Shown here piece by piece: positions 1-6,393 of a stretch of DNA of 53,436 bases; the stretch's first letter is position 1; each line of letters opens with the position of its first letter. Below the pieces are notes generated by a model that saw nothing but the letters and a program-made list of their open reading frames with translations, did not search any database and was not told the origin of the DNA. The translations under genes were made by a program, and so were the position numbers. Source of the DNA: Shewanella morhuae (GTDB lineage: Bacteria > Pseudomonadota > Gammaproteobacteria > Enterobacterales > Shewanellaceae); assembly GCF_900156405.1 (NCBI RefSeq), contig NZ_FTNN01000021.1, positions 1-53,436 of the forward strand. The letters are read 5' to 3'.

Positions 1-1250
1 CAGGGTGAGATCGTGAACGTTTTTTGAACTGATAATGTTGACACATAATCTGTTTGACGCCCTTGCTTAGCTGTGATCTTATACTCTCTTTTAGGAGAGT
101 AAATTATGTACCTTGAAACCTTCACAACCTTTTTCAGCGAGCTCACCGATACCCGTCAATCGGCTAAAATCACTTATCCGCTCGAAGATATTTTATTTGT
201 TACCTTGTGTGGTGTTATCGCTGGAGCCGAGGGTTGGAGCGAGATCCGAGATTACGCTGACGGTCATCTTGATTGGTTTCAACAGCATGGATATTTAAAT
301 GGTGGTGTCCCTGTCGATGACACCATCGCGAGGACCATATCACGTATTGATCCCGAGCAATTTAGGCTGTGTTTCATAAAGTGGATGCAAGCCGTGCATG
401 AAATAACGCAAGGTCAACTTATCGCGATAGACGGCAAGACATTGAGAGGCTCCTATCAACGTGGAAACCGACAATCAACAATTCATATGGTGAATGCGTT
501 TGCATGTAAAAACAAACTCGTTCTTGGGCAAGTCAAGACCTCTGAAAAGTCTAATGAAATCACTGCAATCCCAGAGCTAATAAAGCTTCTGGATATTGAA
601 GGTGCTTTAGTTTCGATTGATGCCATGGGCTGCCAAGTTAACATTGCAGAGCACATTGTCGAGCAAGGTGGCGATTACTTATTTACGCTAAAAAGTAATC
701 AGGGCAATCTGCATAAAGCTGTAGAAACAGCATTTTCTGAGACACGTAAAGCCCCGCTAGGTGGCTTAAGCTTTGAGCAACAACATGGTCGTATCGAAGC
801 GCGAGTTTACCATGTCTTAAGTGCCAAACAGTTTACAGAAAAATTCTCACAATGGCCTCAATTACAAACACTTGGTATGAGTATGAGCTTTCGTCAGCAA
901 AAAGGAAAAGCGCCAGAACTCATGTATCGTTACCATATCAGCTCGGCTGAACTGACAGAGCAACAACTCGCTGAAGCAGTGCGTGATCATTGGGCTGTAG
1001 AAAATAGCCTGCATTGGGTGTTAGATGTTTGTATGCGGGAAGATGTTTGCCAAATTTATCAAGACCATGGTGCTGAGAATTGGGCTATGTTACGCCAAGT
1101 CGCATTGAATATGCTTAGAAGCGAACCTTCAAAAGGAAGCATACCAGCTAAACAAAAACGAGCCTGGATGAAAACAGCATACTTAGAAGCGGTATTAAAT
1201 GCTGGATTTAGTGGCGTGGCTAATTAATGAACACTCATGCGGTTGCCCTG
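1..1250 (+). mobile_element. ISAs1-family insertion sequence, apparently complete
   Basis: The element contains one full-length DDE transposase gene. The left end begins at base 1 with CAGGG and the right end closes at 1250 with CCCTG; over the outer 25 bases the two ends match at about 15 positions when one is reverse-complemented, which is the imperfect terminal inverted repeat expected of this family. The left flank lies outside the window, so the target duplication cannot be checked. The insertion sits just beyond the rplI terminator and breaks no visible gene. Confidence 0.82.
106..1227 (+). CDS. ISAs1-family (H-repeat-type) transposase
   Basis: This 373-residue protein is a full-length DDE transposase of the ISAs1 family, related to the E. 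coli H-repeat proteins. The N-terminal part (about residues 1-90) is the DDE_Tnp_1-associated region. The catalytic core follows, with IAIDGKTLRGS near residue 107 supplying the first Asp, VSIDAMGCQ near 170 the second, and the C-terminal block around HWAVENSLHWVLDV the Glu region. The start ATG at 106 follows TTAGGAGAG with normal spacing. No frameshift or stop is seen, so the copy is probably active or recently so. The gene is the only cargo of the element. Confidence 0.92.
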   Translation: MYLETFTTFFSELTDTRQSAKITYPLEDILFVTLCGVIAGAEGWSEIRDYADGHLDWFQQHGYLNGGVPVDDTIARTISRIDPEQFRLCFIKWMQAVHEITQGQLIAIDGKTLRGSYQRGNRQSTIHMVNAFACKNKLVLGQVKTSEKSNEITAIPELIKLLDIEGALVSIDAMGCQVNIAEHIVEQGGDYLFTLKSNQGNLHKAVETAFSETRKAPLGGLSFEQQHGRIEARVYHVLSAKQFTEKFSQWPQLQTLGMSMSFRQQKGKAPELMYRYHISSAELTEQQLAEAVRDHWAVENSLHWVLDVCMREDVCQIYQDHGAENWAMLRQVALNMLRSEPSKGSIPAKQKRAWMKTAYLEAVLNAGFSGVAN

Positions 1251-1251
1251 A

Positions 1252-1325
1252 GTGAGAGCGCGAACGATTTTTAGCCATTAAAATGGGTAAGGCTTTTCAA
1301 TTTGACGACGTTATGATCTTATACC
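1252..1325 (+). repeat. second copy of ISAs1-type left-end sequence (remnant)
   Basis: Immediately outside the right end of the insertion sequence, 1252-1272 matches bases 5-25 of the element at 17-18 of 21 positions (both begin GTGAGA and end in TTTTT). The blocks TTTGACG (1301) and TGATCTTATAC (1314) then occur in the same order as in the element at 53 and 74. Spacing differs by 8 bases in the last interval. It looks like a diverged left end of a related element, or a duplicated end. Confidence 0.5.
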
Positions 1326-1426
1326 AATCGCATTAAATATCTGTTCATTTAGCGGAAGTTAAACGCACCTTGGATTGAGATATCTGTAAGATTCTGAACT
1401 GAACATATAATTAAAGTAATTGGAAT
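1321..1426. repeat. MITE-like palindromic element, 106 bp
   Basis: The 27 bases at 1321-1347 and the 27 bases at 1400-1426 are inverted repeats matching at 21 of 27 positions; the arms begin ATACCAAT and ATTCCAAT read inward. The 52-bp centre has no ORF. Size, non-coding content and terminal repeats fit a miniature inverted-repeat element or a REP-like dispersed palindrome. Whether it recurs elsewhere in the genome cannot be seen here. Confidence 0.55.
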
Positions 1427-1462
1427 TACTTAGGAGTGACGTGTTTCACAAATTGCGCCCAT

Positions 1463-1488
1463 AAAAAAACACCGCCTAAGCGGTGCTT
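1463..1488 (-). terminator. rho-independent terminator of rpsF-priB-rpsR-rplI
   Basis: On the minus strand a perfect 6-bp stem CACCGC/GCGGTG with a TTAG loop (1470-1485) is followed by seven T residues (1463-1469). It lies 25 bases beyond the rplI stop codon. Confidence 0.9.
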
Positions 1489-1512
1489 CTTAATGTATAA
1501 AGCGAGTTGTAA

Positions 1513-1965
1513 TTAAGCTTCTGCAACCACAGAAACTTTAACAAAAGCTTTAACTTCAGTGTGTAACTGAACTTCAACTTCGAAGTCGCCAGTAGTACGC
1601 AGAGCGCCTAATGGTAAACGAACTTCTGATTTAGCTAGTTGAACACCAGCAGCAGTCACTGCATCAGCGATGTCACGGTTGCCAACTGAACCAAACAGTT
1701 TGCCTTCATCACCCGCTTTAGAAGCGATAACAACAGCTTCTAATGCAGCAATTTTCTCAGCACGTTGGTTAGCAGCAGCTAAGTCAGCAGCTAATTTAGC
1801 TTCTAATTCAGCGCGACGAGCTTCAAATACTTCAGTATTTGCAGCATTTGCAACTACCGCTTTACCGTAAGGTAAAAGGAAGTTACGAGCATAACCGGCT
1901 TTAACTGAAACTTGGTCGCCTAAGCTACCTAAGTTTGCAACTTTATCTAGTAAAATAACATTCAT
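1513..1965 (-). CDS. rplI: 50S ribosomal protein L9
   Basis: L9 is a 150-residue protein of the large ribosomal subunit that binds 23S rRNA near the L1 stalk. The N-terminal domain begins MNVILLDKVANLGSLGDQV, the standard L9 signature, and is joined by a long charged helix (about residues 40-75) to the C-terminal domain. The start is placed at the ATG at 1965, preceded by AGAGGA at good spacing; an in-frame TTG two codons upstream has no such site. It is the last gene of the classic rpsF-priB-rpsR-rplI operon and is followed by a strong terminator. Confidence 0.98.
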   Translation of the reverse strand: MNVILLDKVANLGSLGDQVSVKAGYARNFLLPYGKAVVANAANTEVFEARRAELEAKLAADLAAANQRAEKIAALEAVVIASKAGDEGKLFGSVGNRDIADAVTAAGVQLAKSEVRLPLGALRTTGDFEVEVQLHTEVKAFVKVSVVAEA

Positions 1966-2002
1966 TATCAAATCCTCTATATTCGATTAGGAATACTGCA
2001 AA

Positions 2003-2230
2003 TTACTGATGTAAATCAGTATATGGCAGTAGAGAAAGATAACGAGCACGCTTAATAGCGCGAGCTAGTTGGCGCTGATATTTAGCACTAGTACCAGTGA
2101 TACGGCTTGGAACAATTTTGCCGCTTTCAGTGATGTAGTTCTTTAAAGTAACGATATCTTTGTAATCAATCTCTGCAACACCTTCAGCGGTGAAACGGCA
2201 GAACTTGCGACGACGGAAATAACGTGCCAT
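2003..2230 (-). CDS. rpsR: 30S ribosomal protein S18
   Basis: This 75-residue basic protein is S18 of the small subunit, which forms a dimer with S6 on the 16S rRNA platform. It begins MARYFRRRKFCRFTAEGV and carries the conserved IDYKDIVTLKNYITESGKI block and the TGTSAKYQRQLARAIKRAR segment. An AGGAG site lies 8 bases before the ATG. It sits between priB and rplI in the operon, and with S6 it can bind the operon leader (see 2976-3010). Confidence 0.98.
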   Translation of the reverse strand: MARYFRRRKFCRFTAEGVAEIDYKDIVTLKNYITESGKIVPSRITGTSAKYQRQLARAIKRARYLSLLPYTDLHQ

Positions 2231-2242
2231 GTTGACAGTCTC

Positions 2243-2548
2243 CTAAGTTTTCAATTCGACATTTTCGGCATGGATGACTAAGCGATTTTGACCATTACGC
2301 CCCTGTTGAAGCGTCATAAAGCCTTTCACTTGCACTTCCACACCTGCTTTCAGATCATCTGCCACGCTTTCAAAGCGTGGGCCACTCAATATCACTTGAA
2401 TTTGTACGTAGACGTTGCGGAGCATATCTGCTTCATAACGCTGCGATTTGTGTTCCAACATCATTACACTGTGTGCAATACCTGCTGGGCTTTTAAAGCG
2501 TCTTGAACGAGTTATCGTTCCAGATAACACCAAGTTATTGGTGGTCAC
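2243..2548 (-). CDS. priB: primosomal replication protein N (PriB)
   Basis: PriB is a 101-residue single-stranded-DNA-binding OB-fold protein that bridges PriA and DnaT during replication restart. The sequence TNNLVLSGTITRSRRFKSPAG and the GIAHSVMMLEHKS block are typical of PriB. The start codon is GTG at 2548 with AAGG upstream; no better in-frame ATG exists. Position between rpsF and rpsR is the conserved enterobacterial and Shewanella arrangement, so it is made from the ribosomal protein transcript. Confidence 0.95.
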   Translation of the reverse strand: MTTNNLVLSGTITRSRRFKSPAGIAHSVMMLEHKSQRYEADMLRNVYVQIQVILSGPRFESVADDLKAGVEVQVKGFMTLQQGRNGQNRLVIHAENVELKT

Positions 2549-2556
2549 AGATTACC

Positions 2557-2952
2557 TTACTCAGCGTGTTCTTCAGCGTGAGCTTCATCATATGAGCGTT
2601 CGCCAGCTGGGCCACGACGTGAGTCGCGCTCATCTCTAGCTTTAGCCATCGGAGATGCTTCAGTAACGGCAACTTTAGTACGCATTACCATATTACGCAG
2701 AACTGCGTCGTTGAAACGGAAAGCTGTTTCTAGCTCTTCGATCGTCTCTGCTTTGGCTTCAACGTTCATTAGAACGTAGTGAGCTTTATGCAGATCAAGG
2801 ATTGGGTAAGCCAGTTGACGACGACCCCAATCTTCTAAACGGTGAATTGTGCCGTTAGCTTCGGTGATAACACCTGTGTAACGCTCAATCATACCTGGTA
2901 CTTGTTCACTTTGATCTGGGTGAACCATAAATACGATTTCGTAATGACGCAT
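2557..2952 (-). CDS. rpsF: 30S ribosomal protein S6
   Basis: S6 is a small-subunit protein that pairs with S18 and, in some species, receives C-terminal glutamates. The 131-residue protein starts MRHYEIVFMVHPDQSEQVPGM and contains the conserved LEDWGRRQLAYPI block near residue 40 and FRFNDAVLRNMVMRT near 80. The tail ends in a Glu/Ala-rich stretch (about 115-131), a potential RimK substrate. AAGGAG precedes the ATG by 6 bases. It is the first gene of the operon, behind a sigma-70-type promoter and a structured leader. Confidence 0.98.
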   Translation of the reverse strand: MRHYEIVFMVHPDQSEQVPGMIERYTGVITEANGTIHRLEDWGRRQLAYPILDLHKAHYVLMNVEAKAETIEELETAFRFNDAVLRNMVMRTKVAVTEASPMAKARDERDSRRGPAGERSYDEAHAEEHAE

Positions 2953-2975
2953 TTATTGCTCCTTACGGTTATGTA

Positions 2976-3010
2976 GCCTCGGTATTGGCTCAGTCAGACC
3001 AAATGGAGGC
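2976..3010 (-). promoter_or_regulatory. candidate S6:S18-binding leader motif of rpsF
   Basis: In the rpsF 5' leader the RNA can fold into an outer stem GCCTC/GAGGC and an inner stem TTGG/CCAA separated by an asymmetric bulge containing ACC, so that a CCG trinucleotide sits at the bulge and stem junction. A hairpin of this design in rpsF leaders is known to bind the S6:S18 dimer and repress the operon. The fold was worked out by eye. Confidence 0.6.
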
Positions 3011-3045
3011 AAGGAACGAAAAATAGTGACTGATTTGAGCGCGAG

Positions 3046-3074
3046 ATAGTACAGAAAGCAAGCCAGAAATTCAA
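3046..3074 (-). promoter_or_regulatory. sigma-70-type promoter of the rpsF operon
   Basis: On the minus strand TTGAAT (3069-3074) and TACTAT (3046-3051) are separated by exactly 17 bases. Transcription would start near 3039 and give a leader of about 87 nt that contains the S6:S18-like hairpin. Confidence 0.65.
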
Positions 3075-3165
3075 GCAATAACTTTGCCTCGCTAATCAAT
3101 ACAGGTATGATGGCGCCTCACCTATATTTGAGCATCTGAAATCTGCTAATCAAGAATTAAACATA

Positions 3166-3909
3166 ATGCTAAAAGTTATCATACTAATCAGTTTATTTTT
3201 CCTTTCATTACCTGCGCTTGCGCTTGTTCCTCCAGACTATCAAGAGCCGCCCAGTGATTTTACAGCCGAAATCGAAGCGGGTTTACAGCTCAATACTGGC
3301 AATAATGAATCCAGTAGTTTTAATGGCCGTACTCAGCTGATTTACGATACTGAACGAACCAAGCAAGAGGCCATATTAAAAGCCTATTTTGCCTCTGAGA
3401 AAAACCAAACCACATCCGAAAAATACGAACTACAATTGCAATCGAATTATAAACTCACTAAGGGTTATATTTTCGGTCGCGGTGATTTTACTTGGGATCA
3501 ATTTGGTAGTTACACACAAATATCAACACTTTCTAGTGGTTACGGTTTTAATGCCATCAGTAGTTATAAAACCAAACTAAGCCTCGAAGTCGGCCCCGGT
3601 TACCGATATAACATGCCCGCTGAATCAATTGATGTTCCTGATCCTGATGCTGAAAAAGATGTCATTTTACGTACAGCGGCTAAGTTCTCTCAAAAACTAC
3701 AGGAATATAGCAGCCTAAATGCGGATCTGACTGCTGAAGTTGGCGAGAACAATAATACCCTCACCTTAGACATGAGCTACAAAAATCTCGTATTCCAAGA
3801 TTGGGCATTTAAAATCGGAATGAACATCAAATATACTGAAATCGTTCCTGATGGCAGCCAACAAACAGACACTATTACCACTTTTAACCTGCTTTATACC
3901 TTTAGATAA
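3166..3909 (+). CDS. DUF481-family outer membrane protein (YdiY-like)
   Basis: The 247-residue protein has a clear signal peptide (MLKVIILISLFFLSLPALALV, cleavage near residue 20). The rest alternates polar and aromatic residues in the manner of a beta-barrel, with segments such as FTAEIEAGLQLNTGNNESSSFNGR that define the DUF481 / salt-induced outer membrane protein family. It ends with an aromatic-rich terminal strand (TFNLLYTFR), typical of barrel assembly signals. Function in this family is not established. It is divergent from rpsF and stands alone; the SD sequence is weak. No terminator is obvious downstream. Confidence 0.85.
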   Translation: MLKVIILISLFFLSLPALALVPPDYQEPPSDFTAEIEAGLQLNTGNNESSSFNGRTQLIYDTERTKQEAILKAYFASEKNQTTSEKYELQLQSNYKLTKGYIFGRGDFTWDQFGSYTQISTLSSGYGFNAISSYKTKLSLEVGPGYRYNMPAESIDVPDPDAEKDVILRTAAKFSQKLQEYSSLNADLTAEVGENNNTLTLDMSYKNLVFQDWAFKIGMNIKYTEIVPDGSQQTDTITTFNLLYTFR

Positions 3910-4130
3910 GTTCACTCTTAATGACATATCTTTTATAACGCAGTTTATGGATTTCCAATTTTTAAAATAGACTGTAGTACGCCTACGTTACCTCACCGCA
4001 TTTTAATAAAATTTCACCTAAAAATGGGAAGTGAGTCAAAGCTTACCAACAACTTGTAACACAACTTAAACACTAACCCCTGATATACTCACTCCACGTT
4101 GTTATTTTTATAGTGTTTTCGGAGTTGTAA

Positions 4131-5567
4131 ATGACTAATCCGCTGCGCACTTTTGCCTCTTTATATAGCACGACTTTATTAATGGTATTGGCCGGTGGCT
4201 TACTCACAACCTATCTTGGCCTTAGACTTTCTGTGATGCATGTGCCACAAATATGGATTGGCGGCATGATGTCAGCCTACTATATTGGTCTTGTTGCGGG
4301 CTCTAAGATAGGTCATAAGCTTATTGCTCAAGTGGGCCACATTCGTGCCTTTGTCGCCAGTGCAGGGATAGTCGCAGCCTCAGCTTTAGGCCACGCTTTA
4401 GTAGATGAACTAACTATTTGGCTGCTGCTACGGCTGATTGTCGGCATGGGTATGATGTGCCAATACATGGTGTTGGAAAGTTGGCTTAATGAGCAAGCCG
4501 AGAATAGCCAACGGGGTACCGTATTTGCCAGTTATATGATTGTTTCTTACTTTGGCTTAATCTTGGGCCAAGGCGCCATTAGTATCTTCCCAGAATTAGG
4601 TTTAGAACCGCTATTGCTTATCGCTATTTGCTTTTCACTCTGTATCGTACCAATTTCACTCACCCGCCGCCTTCACCCCGCACCTTTGGTGCCGGCACCG
4701 CTTAAAATTGCCCATTATTGGAAAAAAGCACCGCAAGCACTCACTACCATAGCAATTGGCAGCATGATAGTCGGTTCTTTTTATGGTCTCGCGCCCGCCT
4801 ATGCAAGCAACTTAGGTTTACCACCAGAAAAAGTTGCCACCTATATGACAGCAACAATTTTAGCAGGCTTACTGGCGCAATGGCCGATGGGAAAGCTATC
4901 TGACATTATGTCTCGCAGTCGCCTTATTCGTATCAACTGTGTACTACTCGGTATCTTAGCCTTGGCGATCTGCCTGATCCCCTATCACCCTGTTATATCG
5001 CTAGTAATGACTTTTCTCTTTGGTATTTTAGGCTTTACTTTTTATCCACTTGCTACTGCACTCGCTAACTCACGCGTCGAACAAAATGAACGGGTAGGTT
5101 TATCAGCCACCATTCTATTAACCTTTGGCTTAGGTGCCAGTATCGGCCCACTCATCGCCTCAACGTTAATGCAATGGCTGGGCAACAGCATGTTATATGG
5201 CTTCATGTCGGCCTGTACCTTAATACTGTTAATTCGTTTACATTATCTACACTCAAAGCAAATAATTGAAACCAACGTGACCCAAGATTATATTATGGCG
5301 ACCGGTGATTTAGTCTCCTCACCACTGGCAGCCGCACTCGATCCACGAGTTGATGTTGAGTCGATTCAAGAACATATGACACCATCGTTTAATGCTGATG
5401 AGGACGAATATGATTTAGGGGCTGATGGCGTCGATGATGACGCAATTGAGAGTAATGAAGAGCAACTCACATTTTGTTTCGATACTTGGCAGACTGATGA
5501 AGACGTTACCCAAACCGATAGCTCTGAAAATAATCAAGTTAACGTAGCAAAGCCTTTAGTTAAATAA
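4131..5567 (+). CDS. MFS transporter, YcaD-like, with acidic cytoplasmic tail
   Basis: This 478-residue protein has about 12 predicted membrane segments between residues 10 and 375 and belongs to the major facilitator superfamily. The N-terminal half resembles YcaD-type carriers (MVLAGGLLTTYLGLRLS, the loop AGSKIGHKLIAQVGHIR, and MMCQYMVLESWLNEQA). The substrate is unknown. After the last helix there is a tail of about 100 residues, strongly acidic over residues 420-465, that lacks a recognisable domain. GGAG stands 6 bases before the ATG. The gene is monocistronic and converges on rlmB across a bidirectional terminator. Confidence 0.85.
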   Translation: MTNPLRTFASLYSTTLLMVLAGGLLTTYLGLRLSVMHVPQIWIGGMMSAYYIGLVAGSKIGHKLIAQVGHIRAFVASAGIVAASALGHALVDELTIWLLLRLIVGMGMMCQYMVLESWLNEQAENSQRGTVFASYMIVSYFGLILGQGAISIFPELGLEPLLLIAICFSLCIVPISLTRRLHPAPLVPAPLKIAHYWKKAPQALTTIAIGSMIVGSFYGLAPAYASNLGLPPEKVATYMTATILAGLLAQWPMGKLSDIMSRSRLIRINCVLLGILALAICLIPYHPVISLVMTFLFGILGFTFYPLATALANSRVEQNERVGLSATILLTFGLGASIGPLIASTLMQWLGNSMLYGFMSACTLILLIRLHYLHSKQIIETNVTQDYIMATGDLVSSPLAAALDPRVDVESIQEHMTPSFNADEDEYDLGADGVDDDAIESNEEQLTFCFDTWQTDEDVTQTDSSENNQVNVAKPLVK

Positions 5568-5573
5568 TACTCA

Positions 5574-5613
5574 TAAAAAAACGGCTTAACTGTATTTACA
5601 GCTAAGCCGTTTC
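5574..5613. terminator. bidirectional terminator between the MFS gene and rlmB
   Basis: A perfect 10-bp outer stem AAACGGCTTA/TAAGCCGTTT encloses an inner CTGT/ACAG stem. It is preceded by an A-run and followed by TTT, so it can act on both converging transcripts. Confidence 0.88.
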
Positions 5614-5652
5614 TGATTACCGCAAGCATGGTATCACTGCGTAGTTTAAATG

Positions 5653-6393
5653 TTAGCTACGACGCTGACGCACAGCTTCAAATAGACAAACACCCGCCGC
5701 TACCGATACGTTCAAGCTAGACACACTGCCCGCCATAGGAATTGAAATAAGCGAATCGCATGACTCACGACTTAAACGGCGCAGCCCTTTATCTTCGGCG
5801 CCCATGGCAATCGCTAGCGATCCTTTAAGATCGGCTTGATACAGTTCGCAGTCGGCTTCACCAGCAGTCCCCACAATCCACACACCTTTATCTTGTAGGT
5901 GGCGCATAGTGCGCGCTAAGTTAGTGACTTGAAATAACGGTACAGTTTCTGCTGCGCCGCAGGCCACTTTACTCACAGTGGCAGTTAAGCCAACTGAGTT
6001 ATCCTTAGGCACAATAATACCTTGTACACCGGCTGCATCGGCATTACGTAAGCAAGCACCGAGGTTATGGGGATCCGTCACGCCATCCAAAATCAACAGG
6101 AAAGGTTGCTCAGTATTAGCAAGCAGCACATCCAGATCTTGTTCATTTAACACTTTAGCGGCTTTGACGCGCGCCACAATACCTTGATGTTGGCTGCTTT
6201 CAGCTTTGTCATCTAAAACCTTACGTGACGCCAACTGAATTGTTGTCCCGAATGATTTGGCCTCATTAGCCAATGCCGTTAAACGCTCATCATCGCGACC
6301 TTGTAACAGCCATAATTCAATAATGCGCTCAGGACTGTGCTTTAACAGGGCTTCAACGGCATGGATCCCAAAAATAATATCTTGTTTTTTCAT
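5653..6393 (-). CDS. rlmB: 23S rRNA (guanosine-2'-O-)-methyltransferase RlmB
   Basis: RlmB is a SPOUT (TrmH-type) enzyme that methylates the 2'-OH of G2251 in the peptidyl-transferase P loop, using S-adenosylmethionine. The 246-residue protein has an N-terminal substrate-binding domain (IIFGIHAVEALLKHSPERI) and the knotted methyltransferase core with LILDGVTDPHNLGACLRNADAAG near residue 100, and the C-terminal SLNVSVAAGVCLFEAVRQR. The ATG directly abuts the rnr stop codon with no spacer, so the two are translationally coupled; this rnr-rlmB pair is conserved in gammaproteobacteria. Confidence 0.97.
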   Translation of the reverse strand: MKKQDIIFGIHAVEALLKHSPERIIELWLLQGRDDERLTALANEAKSFGTTIQLASRKVLDDKAESSQHQGIVARVKAAKVLNEQDLDVLLANTEQPFLLILDGVTDPHNLGACLRNADAAGVQGIIVPKDNSVGLTATVSKVACGAAETVPLFQVTNLARTMRHLQDKGVWIVGTAGEADCELYQADLKGSLAIAMGAEDKGLRRLSRESCDSLISIPMAGSVSSLNVSVAAGVCLFEAVRQRRS

